Source: Actinomadura sp. 7K507
GTDB lineage: Bacteria > Actinomycetota > Actinomycetes > Streptosporangiales > Streptosporangiaceae
DNA: 63,197 nt
Assembly: GCF_004348425.1 (NCBI RefSeq)
Contig: NZ_SMKK01000018.1
Location: 1 to 63,197 of the forward strand
Direction: 5' to 3'
The notes under the pieces were generated by a model. It saw only the letters and a program-made list of their open reading frames with translations, was not told the origin of the DNA and searched no databases. Positions 51,428 to 59,003 of the stretch are shown here, piece by piece; position 1 is the stretch's first letter, and each line of letters opens with the position of its first letter. The position numbers were made by a program, and so were the translations under genes.

Positions 51428-51649
51428 TGGCGGGATGGAGGCGGCATGGTCGAACTCCCCGTTCCGCACGCCGTCGAGGAAGCAGGACCACTCGTGCTCG
51501 TCGAATACCGAGATGAGATCGCCAGAGGTACGAAGAAGGGTCCATTCGCCGACAAAAGCGACTTCGATGGCGTCCTCGTCCGCCCCGGAGCGCTTCCAGT
51601 CGAGGGTGTCCGGGTCGATACCCAGTTCTTCCACCGACGGCTTCCTCAC
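51419..51649 (-). CDS. DUF397 protein 2
   Basis: A 76-residue relative of the DUF397 family with an acidic N-terminus (MRKPSVEELGIDPDTLDW), then AIEVAFVGEWTLLRTSGD and EWSCFLDGVRNGEFDHA. It diverges from protein 1 and lacks the usual early Trp-Arg-Lys-Ser block. The GTG overlaps the methyltransferase stop (GTGA), so it is translated together with that gene. It may partner the same XRE regulator or sense a different state. Confidence 0.8.
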   Translation of the reverse strand: MRKPSVEELGIDPDTLDWKRSGADEDAIEVAFVGEWTLLRTSGDLISVFDEHEWSCFLDGVRNGEFDHAASIPPNL

Positions 51650-52473
51650 TCTGCCCTCCTAGCCACCGCGCAGTACGCCCACCGCGACCCGTCACTGTCG
51701 GCGGCCTCCGGGTCCTCGGCGCCCCACTCCCCGATGTAGCAGACCTTCGGCTCCGCTCCCTTCCACGGCGGGACGATCTCCATACCGTCGAAGAAGCGCT
51801 CGACGTCCGGGCGGCTCCGCATGTAGGCGGTGGACGTGGAACGGGCGTACACGTCGTTGATCGCGTCGACCGCCCCGTCGGAGTGGCGGTCGGGGGTCGC
51901 GGCGGACATCGCCAGGTAGCTGCCGGGCGCGAGCCGGTCCATGTACCGCCGGACGAGCCCCCACGGGTCCTCCTCGTCCGACAGGAAGTGGGTCACCGCC
52001 ATCAGCAGCAACCCGACGGGCTTCCCGAGATCCAGGGTCGCCAAGGTCTCCTCGTGCCCGAGTACGGCGTCGATGTCGCGGAGGTCGGCCGTGATGAACG
52101 CCGTACCGGACGACCCCTCCAGCAGGGTGTTCGCATGTACGCGGACGATCGGATCGTTGTCGACGTACACGACCCGCGCATCGGGCGCGACCGCCTGCGC
52201 GGCGTCGTGCGTGTTGTTCATCGTCGGCAGCCCGGCGCCGATGTCGATGAACTGCCGGACACCCTGCTCGGCCAGCCATTTCGTCGAACGCTGGAGGAAG
52301 CCGCGGTTCGCCCAGGCGGCGTCCTCCAACTCCGGCATCTGGGCGCGGATCGACTCGGCGGCCTGGCGGTCCACCTCGTAGTTGTCGGTGCCGCCGAGGT
52401 AGTAGTCGTACAGCCGAGCCGGGCTGGGGACGGTGATGTCCACCCCAGGTGGGGCCTCCTCGATGTCGCTCAC
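51646..52473 (-). CDS. SAM-dependent methyltransferase, DUF574 family, copy 1
   Basis: A 275-residue class I methyltransferase of the actinobacterial DUF574 family: PSPARLYDYYLGGTDNYEVD start, AWANRGFLQRSTKWLAEQGV, SAM motif FIDIGAGLPT, then VVYVDNDPIVRVHA. The substrate is unknown. It is coupled to DUF397 protein 2 downstream (GTGA). The GTG start follows GGAGG, directly after the tandem repeats at 52486-52573. It is a paralogue of the gene just upstream. Confidence 0.9.
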   Translation of the reverse strand: MSDIEEAPPGVDITVPSPARLYDYYLGGTDNYEVDRQAAESIRAQMPELEDAAWANRGFLQRSTKWLAEQGVRQFIDIGAGLPTMNNTHDAAQAVAPDARVVYVDNDPIVRVHANTLLEGSSGTAFITADLRDIDAVLGHEETLATLDLGKPVGLLLMAVTHFLSDEEDPWGLVRRYMDRLAPGSYLAMSAATPDRHSDGAVDAINDVYARSTSTAYMRSRPDVERFFDGMEIVPPWKGAEPKVCYIGEWGAEDPEAADSDGSRWAYCAVARRAE

Positions 52474-52485
52474 TGTCTCGCCTCC

Positions 52486-52573
52486 GTCGTCAGGGGGTGT
52501 CTGCGTCGTCAGGGGGTCTGCGTCGTCAGGGGGTGTCTGCGTCGTCAGGTGTCTGCATCGTCAGGGTGTCTGC
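52486..52573 (-). repeat. Tandem array between the two methyltransferase genes, copying the stop region
   Basis: Five imperfect units of 19, 17, 19, 16 and 17 bases (consensus GTCGTCAGGGGGTGTCTGC on the plus strand). Lengths differ through the G-run (2 to 5 G). On the coding strand each unit reads as the gene's last codons plus TGA, and the array fills the whole gap up to the ribosome site of copy 1. Confidence 0.9.
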
Positions 52574-53418
52574 GTCGCCACAGTTTGCTTCGACTCTGTC
52601 TTCTTGGCCACGGCGCAGTAACTCCATCGCGAGCCATCACTGTCGGCGGCGTCGATGTCGTCCGCGCCCCAGTCCCCCGCGTAGCCGAGCCGCGGCGCCG
52701 CACCCGCGTACGGCGGGACGATCTCCAGCCCCGCGAAGTACCGCTCGATCTCCGTACGGGTCCGCATGTTCACGCCGGCGGAGGACTTGGAGTACACCGT
52801 CCGGATCGTGCCGACCGCGCCGTCGGCCTGCCGGTCGCCGGTGATGGCGGACAGGACCAGGTAGCTGCCGGGCACCAGCCGGTCCATGTACCGCTGGAGG
52901 AGCCCCCACGGGTCATCCTCGTCCGGCACGAAGTGGGTCATCGCCACGGCCAGCAGCGCGACCGGCTCCGTGAAGTCGATCGTGGCCACGGTGTCCGGGT
53001 GCCCGAGCAGGCCCTCCACGTCACGGAAGTCCGCGGTGACGAACGCCGTCCCCGACGTCCCCTCCAGCAGGACGTTCGCGTGCACGGTGACCAGTGGGTC
53101 GTTGTCGGCGTACAGGACGCGGGCGTCGGGCGCGACCGCCTGCGCGGCCTCGTGCGTGTTGTTCTTCGTCGGCAGGCCGGCGCCGATGTCGATGAACTGC
53201 CTGACGCCCTGCTCGGCCAGCCACCGCACCGAACGCTGCAGGAACCCGCGGTTCGCCCAGGCGGCGTCCTCCACCTCGGGCATCTTCTCGCGGACCACTT
53301 CCGCCGCCTTGCGGTCGACCTCGTAGTTCTCCGTGCCGCCGAGGAAGTAGTCGTACATGCGAGCCGGGCTGGGGACGGTGACGTCCACCCCGGGCGGGAC
53401 GTCCTCGATATCGGTCAC
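52561..53418 (-). CDS. SAM-dependent methyltransferase, DUF574 family, copy 2
   Basis: A 285-residue paralogue of copy 1 (about two-thirds alike by eye): PSPARMYDYFLGGTENYEVD, FIDIGAGLPTKNNTHEAA, VLYADNDPLVTVHA. The core is intact in both copies; differences gather in the last third (SSAGVNMRTRTEIERYFAG), which may set the substrate. The GTG at 53418 follows GGAGG. The last codons (TQTP) and the TGA lie inside the tandem array. An operator-like site and a CATAAT -10 precede it. Confidence 0.9.
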   Translation of the reverse strand: MTDIEDVPPGVDVTVPSPARMYDYFLGGTENYEVDRKAAEVVREKMPEVEDAAWANRGFLQRSVRWLAEQGVRQFIDIGAGLPTKNNTHEAAQAVAPDARVLYADNDPLVTVHANVLLEGTSGTAFVTADFRDVEGLLGHPDTVATIDFTEPVALLAVAMTHFVPDEDDPWGLLQRYMDRLVPGSYLVLSAITGDRQADGAVGTIRTVYSKSSAGVNMRTRTEIERYFAGLEIVPPYAGAAPRLGYAGDWGADDIDAADSDGSRWSYCAVAKKTESKQTVATQTP

Positions 53419-53442
53419 CGTTCTCGCCTCCGTTGCCGCAAC

Positions 53443-53461
53443 TTGTGATGCACGAATTATG
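53443..53461 (-). promoter_or_regulatory. Operator-like site and -10 of methyltransferase copy 2
   Basis: TTGTGATGCACGAATT (53443-53458) matches the site before the XRE gene at TTGTGANNCACNNATT. CATAAT on the minus strand (53456-53461) is a good -10 about 38 bases before the GTG. Confidence 0.5.
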
Positions 53462-53591
53462 AAACATGTCCGGTCCCGTTGCGATGGTTCCGCCTTGACC
53501 GGCCGCCCAGTCGGCAAGGGTGGGCGCCAGGGTTCGCCTCCCCTTCCTAGGGCATGACCGCAGCTATCGCATGCCAGAAGGGAGGACGACC

Positions 53592-54419
53592 ATGAAGACC
53601 GCACCGGAACTCGCCCTGCGGCAGCTCACGATGCAGTTCATCGGCAACGCGACGACGCTGCTGCGCTGCGGGCCGTTCACGCTGCTGACCGATCCGAACT
53701 TCCTGCATCGCGGGCAGCGCGCGTACCTGGGGCACGGGCTGAGCGCGCGGCGGCTGACCGAGCCCGCGATGAGCGCCGACGAACTCCCGCAACTGGACGC
53801 CGTCGTCCTGTCCCACCTCCACGGCGATCACTGGGACCGGGTCGCCCGCGCGAAGCTCGACCGCGGCCTGCCGATCGTCACCACGCCGCACGCGGCCCGC
53901 CGCCTCCAGGGCTGGCACCGCTTCCGCCACGCGGTCGGCCTGCGCGCCTGGGAGTCGCACACCCTGATCAAGGACGGCGCGCAGCTGCGCATCACCGCGA
54001 TGCCCGGCCGGCACGCGCCCGGATCCGCCCGGATGCTCCTCCCGCCGGTCATGGGCAGCCTGCTGGAGTTCGCCCCCGCCACGGGTGACGTCCAGTTCCG
54101 CCTCTACATCACCGGCGACACCCTGATGTTCGACGGCATCCAGCAGATCGCCCGCCGCCATCGCGGTATCGACCTGGCCGTCCTGCACCTGGGCGGAACC
54201 AAGCTGCCCGGCGGGCTCATCGTTACCATGGACGCCGCCCAAGGCGCCGACCTTCTGGAGACGATCCGTCCGGCGAACGCCGTCCCGATCCACTACGACG
54301 ACTACACCGTCTTCAGCTCGTCACTGGACGACTTCCGCCGCGAACTGGACCAGCGCGGGCTGGCGGGAGACGTCACCTACATCGACCGCGGCCAGACCCA
54401 CACCTTCACCCACGCCTGA
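53592..54419 (+). CDS. Metallo-beta-lactamase-fold hydrolase (UlaG/RomA-like)
   Basis: A 275-residue MBL-fold protein. The metal motif is LSHLHGDHWD (HxHxDH), with LYITGDTLMF (Asp) and VPIHYDDYTVF (His) completing the site. QFIGNATTLLRCGPFTLLTDPNF at the start is like the UlaG/NAPE-PLD branch, which acts on lactones or phosphodiesters. The ATG follows GGGAGG. It is a stand-alone gene facing the FAD monooxygenase gene. Its stop codon is in unit 1 of a tandem array. Confidence 0.88.
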   Translation: MKTAPELALRQLTMQFIGNATTLLRCGPFTLLTDPNFLHRGQRAYLGHGLSARRLTEPAMSADELPQLDAVVLSHLHGDHWDRVARAKLDRGLPIVTTPHAARRLQGWHRFRHAVGLRAWESHTLIKDGAQLRITAMPGRHAPGSARMLLPPVMGSLLEFAPATGDVQFRLYITGDTLMFDGIQQIARRHRGIDLAVLHLGGTKLPGGLIVTMDAAQGADLLETIRPANAVPIHYDDYTVFSSSLDDFRRELDQRGLAGDVTYIDRGQTHTFTHA

Positions 54420-54466
54420 CGCACCCACGCTTGACGCACACGCCTGACGTCACCCACGTCCGACGT
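54407..54466 (+). repeat. Stop-codon tandem array after the MBL gene
   Basis: CACCCACGCCTGACG, CACCCACGCTTGACG, CACACGCCTGACGT, CACCCACGTCCGACGT (15, 15, 14 and 16 bases). The gene's TGA (54417-54419) is in unit 1; unit 2 repeats TGA in the same frame. The array fills the gap to the convergent monooxygenase gene. Confidence 0.88.
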
Positions 54467-55680
54467 CAAACGGCCGCCCCCTCCGGCGGCGCCACCGGGG
54501 CATCCCAGTCGATCTTGTGGCGCTGCTCGGGGCCGAGGGTCTTCTCCGGGTTGAGGACCGTCCGCATCATGACGGGCATCATCAGCTTCATCATCGCCTT
54601 GGCGAAAGCGCCCATCGTCTTGCTGTTGTTGACCTTGTTGCCCCGGTCGATGACCTTCTCGACCCGCTCGCGGCGCAGCCGCTCGTAGGCGGCGAAGGCG
54701 CCCCGCGGGTCGGGCAGGTCGCGCAGGCAGCGGGCGAGCTGCACCGCGCTCTCGACGGCCAGCGAGGCGCCCTGCCCGGAGCTGGAGGACGGCGCGTGCG
54801 CCGAGTCCCCGACCAGCACCATCCGCCCCCGGTGCCAGGTCGGCACCTTCGGCATGTTCTCCAGCGAGCCGAGGACGACCAGGTCGTCGGCCTCGGTGCG
54901 GGCGAGGATGTCCCGGCAGGGCACGTCGTCGGCGTACCGCTCGCGCAGCCGGGCCAGCCAGTCCGCCTTGGACGTCTCGCGCGCCTCGGCCGACGACAGC
55001 GGCCGGTCGTGCGGGAGGTTGGCGAACCAGGCGGTGCGGTCGTCGGGCTGCACCCAGTAGCCGAAGAAGCCGCGCCTGCCGAACACGAAGTACGACGACT
55101 CGCGGTCGGACGGCACCGCGATGTCCGCCGCCGCCCCGAAGTTGAGCAGGGTGGTCGTGTCGGGCTCGGGCGCCCGGGGGTCGATCAGCCCGCGGACGGT
55201 GGAGCGGATGCCGTCGGCGCCGATGAGCACGTCCGCGGTCGCGCTGCCGCCGTCATCGAAACGGGCGGTGACGCCGTCCGGCGACTCCTCGGCGCCGACG
55301 AGCCGCTTGCCGTACTCGATCCGGACGCCCTGGGCCTCGGCCGTCTCGTGCAGGACGCGGCACAGCTCGTCCCGCCAGAGGCCGCGACTCGGCGGCAGCC
55401 CCGCCGGCCCGGGGAAGTCGCCGATCCGCCCGCCGCGCCCGTCGCACATCTGCCCGCGGACCAGCGGCTGGCCGATGCCGAGCACGGCCTCGTCCGCGCC
55501 GATGACCTTCAGTGCGTCGAGCCCGTTGGGCGCGATGGTGAGCGTGACTCCCACGCCGTCGGCCGCGCTCGCGTAGGACTCGTAGACCGTCGCCTCGATG
55601 CCGGCCTTCCGGAGCGCCATCGCGGTGGCGGGGCCGGCGATCCCTCCGCCGATGACCAGTGCCGTCCTTGCTGCGGTCAT
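54466..55680 (-). CDS. FAD-dependent monooxygenase (PHBH/class A type)
   Basis: A 404-residue flavoprotein. The FAD dinucleotide fold is VIGGGIAGPATAMAL (residues 9-23), DG motif in LIGADGIRSTVR, and the ribityl-binding GDSAHAPSSSSGQGAS near residue 293. It would hydroxylate an aromatic or polyketide-like compound using NAD(P)H and oxygen. The ATG lies two bases after the PadR stop, so regulator and enzyme are one operon, suggesting the PadR protein senses a compound the enzyme destroys. Confidence 0.9.
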   Translation of the reverse strand: MTAARTALVIGGGIAGPATAMALRKAGIEATVYESYASAADGVGVTLTIAPNGLDALKVIGADEAVLGIGQPLVRGQMCDGRGGRIGDFPGPAGLPPSRGLWRDELCRVLHETAEAQGVRIEYGKRLVGAEESPDGVTARFDDGGSATADVLIGADGIRSTVRGLIDPRAPEPDTTTLLNFGAAADIAVPSDRESSYFVFGRRGFFGYWVQPDDRTAWFANLPHDRPLSSAEARETSKADWLARLRERYADDVPCRDILARTEADDLVVLGSLENMPKVPTWHRGRMVLVGDSAHAPSSSSGQGASLAVESAVQLARCLRDLPDPRGAFAAYERLRRERVEKVIDRGNKVNNSKTMGAFAKAMMKLMMPVMMRTVLNPEKTLGPEQRHKIDWDAPVAPPEGAAV

Positions 55681-55682
55681 GT

Positions 55683-56273
55683 TCAGCTCCCAAGCATTTC
55701 CTGCCATTTACGGATGTAGTCCGGGTGTCGCATCGCCTCGATCAGCTCGGCGACGAAGCGGTGCTCGGCGTCCAGCAGGGCGGCCCGGTACCGCTCCTCG
55801 ACCAGGAAGACCCACTCGACGCCCTGTGCGGTGGCGGCGTCGACCCGGCCGCGGATCTCGTCGATCTCGCCGGCCAGGGCGGTCAGGCGCGTGCCGAGCA
55901 GCCGGACGGTCTCGTCCGGCGAGAGCACGACCATCAGCGACAGCGCGACCCCGAAGTGCGGGTACTCGTGCCGCGGCTGCGCGACCAGTTCGCTGAGCCA
56001 GTCGTAGAGTTCCGTGCGCCCCTCCTCGGTGAGCGCGTATACGGTGCGTTCCGGTCGCTGGGTGTCGCGGACGGTCTCCTGCTCGGCGATGAAGCCCGCC
56101 TTGGCCAGCTGCTTCACCACCATGTAGAGCGAGCCCCGGTTGTACTTGATGTTGCGGTCCTGCTCGCTCTCCTTCAGCCGTCGTCCGAGCTCGTACGGGT
56201 GCATCGGCTCCAGCACCAGCCAGGCGAGCACGGCCAGAGCCAGCGGATTGCCCACCTTGCGCCGCTTCACCAC
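55683..56273 (-). CDS. PadR family transcriptional regulator
   Basis: A 196-residue regulator. The winged helix (about 10-90) has PMHPYELGRRLKE, NRGSLYMVVKQLAKAGFI and RPERTVYALTEEG; a helical C-terminal dimer domain follows, as in the long PadR/Vir_act_alpha_C subgroup. The GTG start is at 56273. It precedes the monooxygenase gene and has two similar sites upstream, so it is probably self-regulating and released by a phenolic or hydrophobic ligand. Confidence 0.9.
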   Translation of the reverse strand: MVKRRKVGNPLALAVLAWLVLEPMHPYELGRRLKESEQDRNIKYNRGSLYMVVKQLAKAGFIAEQETVRDTQRPERTVYALTEEGRTELYDWLSELVAQPRHEYPHFGVALSLMVVLSPDETVRLLGTRLTALAGEIDEIRGRVDAATAQGVEWVFLVEERYRAALLDAEHRFVAELIEAMRHPDYIRKWQEMLGS

Positions 56274-56283
56274 TGAATCTCCT

Positions 56284-56328
56284 TAGTCAACACCAACTAT
56301 CAGCTTCCAAATAGTCAATGTCAACTAT
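56284..56328. promoter_or_regulatory. Two direct operator-like sites upstream of padR
   Basis: TAGTCAACACCAACTAT (56284-56300) and TAGTCAATGTCAACTAT (56312-56328), 28 bases apart start to start (nearly three helix turns). Each has TAGT/ACTA symmetry. The stretch is markedly A/T-rich. Confidence 0.6.
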
Positions 56329-56369
56329 ATGCCTAGGAACCGTCCGACCCGGGTGGTACACCTCAGGAC

Positions 56370-56720
56370 ATGGGCGTAGATGAGTTCGTGGCGATCACGC
56401 TCGGGCTGCCGGAGGTGACCCAGAACGACCGGCATCCGACGCTGACCGGCTTCCGCGTGCGCGACAAGGGCTTCTGCTACCTCAACGAGGCCGACGGGAC
56501 CGTCATGCTCAAGGCCACCCGCGAGGAACAGGCCGCCCTGGTCGCCGAGAACCCCGAGGTCTTCGCCCCTTCCTGGGCGGGCGGCCGCTTCGCCTGGCTC
56601 CAGATCGACCTCGCCAAGGCCGACCCGGAAGAACTGACCGAACTCGTCACCGAAGCCTGGCGCCTATCAGCCCCGAAACGCCTCACCAGCACCCTGGACG
56701 ACCCGCCCGACAAGCCGTGA
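56370..56720 (+). CDS. MmcQ/YjbR family protein
   Basis: A 116-residue protein with the MmcQ/YjbR double-wing-like fold (LGLPEVTQNDRHP; GFRVRDKGFCYLN; WLQIDLAKADPEELTELVTEAW). These small cytoplasmic proteins were named as DNA-binding from structure; their function remains open. The ATG has no strong ribosome site. It is divergent from padR across the operator region, so the PadR protein may control it. The stop is in unit 1 of a five-unit array. Confidence 0.85.
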   Translation: MGVDEFVAITLGLPEVTQNDRHPTLTGFRVRDKGFCYLNEADGTVMLKATREEQAALVAENPEVFAPSWAGGRFAWLQIDLAKADPEELTELVTEAWRLSAPKRLTSTLDDPPDKP

Positions 56721-56786
56721 CAGGTTCAGCCGCGACAGGTCCAGCCGTGACAGGTCCAGCCGTGACAGGTCCAGCCGCGACAGGTT
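56712..56786 (+). repeat. Stop-codon tandem array after the MmcQ/YjbR gene (5 x 15 bp)
   Basis: AAGCCGTGACAGGTT, CAGCCGCGACAGGTC, CAGCCGTGACAGGTC twice, CAGCCGCGACAGGTT. The gene's TGA (56718-56720) is in unit 1. Units 3 and 4 carry TGA in the same frame; units 2 and 5 have CGA. Confidence 0.92.
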
Positions 56787-56888
56787 CACACGTCGTCGCG
56801 TACCCGAGCGGAGCCGGGCCGCGGCGACGCCGAGCGCTCCGCAGCCCGCATCAGGCGAGCGGCGATGGCGCGGCGTTCCAGGACGCCG

Positions 56889-57797
56889 TCAAGTGATGAC
56901 CGTGCTCCGGCGAGGGCTTTCCTCCGCCACGTGGGCAGGGGAATCCGGCTGCGGGACGCGGATCTCGATGCGGCCGCCCTGGACGCGCGTCTCGTAGCAG
57001 GGCTGCGGCGAGCTGGCGGGGCCGCGCTCGATGGCGCCGTCGGAGAACTTGAAGGTGCTGCCGTGCCACGGGCAGGTGACGCAGCCGTCCTCGATCGTCC
57101 CCTCGCCGAGCGGGCCGCCCATGTGGCTGCAGGTGTTGGCCAGGGCGTACACCTTCCCGTTCCTCCGGTGGAGCAGGACGCGCACGCCGTCCGCGGCCGC
57201 CGTGCGGTGGGCGCCCTCGGGCAGTTCCGCGTCCGCCAGGACCGGCGTCCACTCTTCCGGACCCTCCAGCCACGCGGTGCGGTTGACGTTGACGCCCCTG
57301 GTGAAGGACAGGTGACCACCGAGGTAGGCGCCGGCCATCATCACCCCGAGCCCGGCGAACCCCAGGGCCTTGCCCTTGCCCCGGTCGCCACGCCTGCGCG
57401 CGGCGAGGGACGTCCCGTACAGCAGCAGCGCCGCGGAGTTGGCGGCGGCGTGGACGATCCCGACCCGCCGCTCGCCCCCGATCGTGTCGGACCAGTCGTT
57501 CGCCCCGGTGAGGGCGGTGGGCACGGCGCTGACGATGCCGGCCGTCACCAGCAGGTCGGCGGCCGGTTCGGCGTCGGGTCCCCCGATGGCGTCCAGGAGC
57601 CCGGCCATGGTCCACGCGCCGATCGGCACGTCGGTGAGCATCGGATGCAGCGGATGTCCCAGATTGGTCCCGCTGAGCAGATTCCGGACGAACTTCGGCC
57701 GAACCACGCGCTTGACCAGCGAACCGTACGGCTTGGCGACCTTGTCCAGCGCCTGCGCGTTCTCCAGCCGACGCGCCGCCTTCTGCGGCATGCTCAT
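56889..57797 (-). CDS. Rieske [2Fe-2S] protein fused to a DUF2231-type membrane domain
   Basis: A 302-residue fusion. Residues 40-165 form four hydrophobic segments of the DUF2231 type (GHPLHPMLTDVPIGAWTMA is characteristic). Residues 190-285 are a Rieske ferredoxin domain with both cluster motifs, CSHMGG and CPWHGS. It is probably a membrane-anchored electron carrier for an unknown partner. The ATG follows GGAGG. Downstream on the same strand is no gene, only the tandem array. Confidence 0.88.
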   Translation of the reverse strand: MSMPQKAARRLENAQALDKVAKPYGSLVKRVVRPKFVRNLLSGTNLGHPLHPMLTDVPIGAWTMAGLLDAIGGPDAEPAADLLVTAGIVSAVPTALTGANDWSDTIGGERRVGIVHAAANSAALLLYGTSLAARRRGDRGKGKALGFAGLGVMMAGAYLGGHLSFTRGVNVNRTAWLEGPEEWTPVLADAELPEGAHRTAAADGVRVLLHRRNGKVYALANTCSHMGGPLGEGTIEDGCVTCPWHGSTFKFSDGAIERGPASSPQPCYETRVQGGRIEIRVPQPDSPAHVAEESPRRSTVIT

Positions 57798-57810
57798 AAC
57801 GCCTCCCCCT

Positions 57811-57832
57811 GCGCACGAATCCATACGTGCGC
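57811..57832. promoter_or_regulatory. Inverted repeat upstream of the Rieske gene
   Basis: GCGCACG (57811-57817) and CGTGCGC (57826-57832), eight bases apart, in the 162-base gap between divergent Rieske and BtrH-like genes. It begins just 13 bases before the Rieske start codon, so it could act as an operator or as an RNA hairpin. Confidence 0.45.
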
Positions 57833-57959
57833 TCCCTATCCCCCAAACTCCTCCCGAAACCGCCCGCCGCCTCAACATGGGTACGGCGTTGGACCTTCCC
57901 ACGGTGGGAGAGTCCACGATGTGGCCAGACCAGGCACATCACGTCCGGGAGAGCGTGGC

Positions 57960-59003
57960 ATGACGACGGTGATGGACATTGATGCCCGCGGCGGGCAGCA
58001 CTGCGAGACGACGACTCTGGGGGTGCTGCTGAGACACCGGGGACTCGATCTGTCCGAGCCCATGCTCTTCGGCCTCGGCTCCGGCCTGTCCTTCATCTAC
58101 TGGGACGGCAAGAACATGGGCTTCCCCTTCCTCGGGGGACGGGTCAAGCCTTTCGAGCTCACCAGAAACCTGGCCGCCGGACTCGGGCTGGAACTCCGGG
58201 TCCACGAGACCACCTCGCCCCGCAGGGCCTGGGAGAACGTGACGGCTTCCATTGAGGCCGGCCACCCGGTCGGACTGCAGCTCGACAGCTACCACCTCGA
58301 CTACTTCGCCTCGAAGGTGCACTTCGCCGGCCACGTGGTCGCCATGTACGGCCACGACGACCGCAACGCCTACCTGGTGGACACCGACCAGCAAGGCGGG
58401 GCGGTATCCACCAGCCTGACGAGCCTCGCCCAGGCCAGAGCCGCGCGCGGCCCGATGGCGGCGAAGCACCGGTCCTTCACCCTCACCACTTCTTCCCTCA
58501 CCGCTTCTACCCTCACCACGTCGAGGAACCCGCCCTCCCCGCAGACCCAGATCATCCCCGCCATCACCGCCTGCGCCGACGCCTTCCTCAACCCGCCCAT
58601 CGCCAACCTCGGCTACCGGGGCATCGAGAAGGCCGGCAAGCTGGTGCGCACGTGGCTCCAGCGGACCGACGCCCCGCAGCGGGACCTGCCGCAGACCGCC
58701 CTCTTGATGGAGAAGGCCGGAACCGGCGGCGCGCTGTTCCGTAACCTCTACCGCGACTTCCTCGCCGAATGCGCCCAGATTCTCGACAGCAGCCACCTGC
58801 GCACCGGCCACGAGCTTTACACCGAGGCGGCGACCCTGTGGACGGAAACCGCGGCTCTGATCACAAAAGCCGGTGAATCAGGCGATGCGCAGTACCTCCT
58901 ACAGGCAGGCACCATCCTCAGCGATCTTTCACGCATAGAACGCGAGGCCATGCAGGCACTGGCCGGGATCAGGTTACGAGAGGGGGTCGGTGGGGCGGGC
59001 TAG
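57960..59003 (+). CDS. BtrH N-terminal-domain/DUF4872-like protein
   Basis: A 347-residue protein. The N-terminal half (CETTTLGVLLRHRGLDLSEP; GLGSGLSFIYW) matches the BtrH_N papain-like fold used for acyl transfer from carrier proteins in butirosin biosynthesis; the C-terminal half (about 200-345) is helical and DUF4872-like. Between them is a Thr/Ser-rich repeat (LTTSSLTASTLTTS). The ATG follows GGGAGAG. No biosynthetic cluster surrounds it, so its acyl donor is unknown. It overlaps the opposing response regulator gene by 30 bases. Confidence 0.82.
   Translation: MTTVMDIDARGGQHCETTTLGVLLRHRGLDLSEPMLFGLGSGLSFIYWDGKNMGFPFLGGRVKPFELTRNLAAGLGLELRVHETTSPRRAWENVTASIEAGHPVGLQLDSYHLDYFASKVHFAGHVVAMYGHDDRNAYLVDTDQQGGAVSTSLTSLAQARAARGPMAAKHRSFTLTTSSLTASTLTTSRNPPSPQTQIIPAITACADAFLNPPIANLGYRGIEKAGKLVRTWLQRTDAPQRDLPQTALLMEKAGTGGALFRNLYRDFLAECAQILDSSHLRTGHELYTEAATLWTETAALITKAGESGDAQYLLQAGTILSDLSRIEREAMQALAGIRLREGVGGAG

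Noticed and set aside
52486..52573. Possible G-quadruplex from the G5/G3 runs in the repeat array.
   Set aside because: The runs are separated by about 12-14 bases, longer than the usual loop limit of seven, so a stable quadruplex is unlikely.
56786..56890. A minus-strand frame after the Rieske gene with protein-like residues (LERRAIAARLMRAAERSA).
   Set aside because: It has no start of its own; upstream it is only the shadow of the Rieske gene, and it ends in the tandem array.
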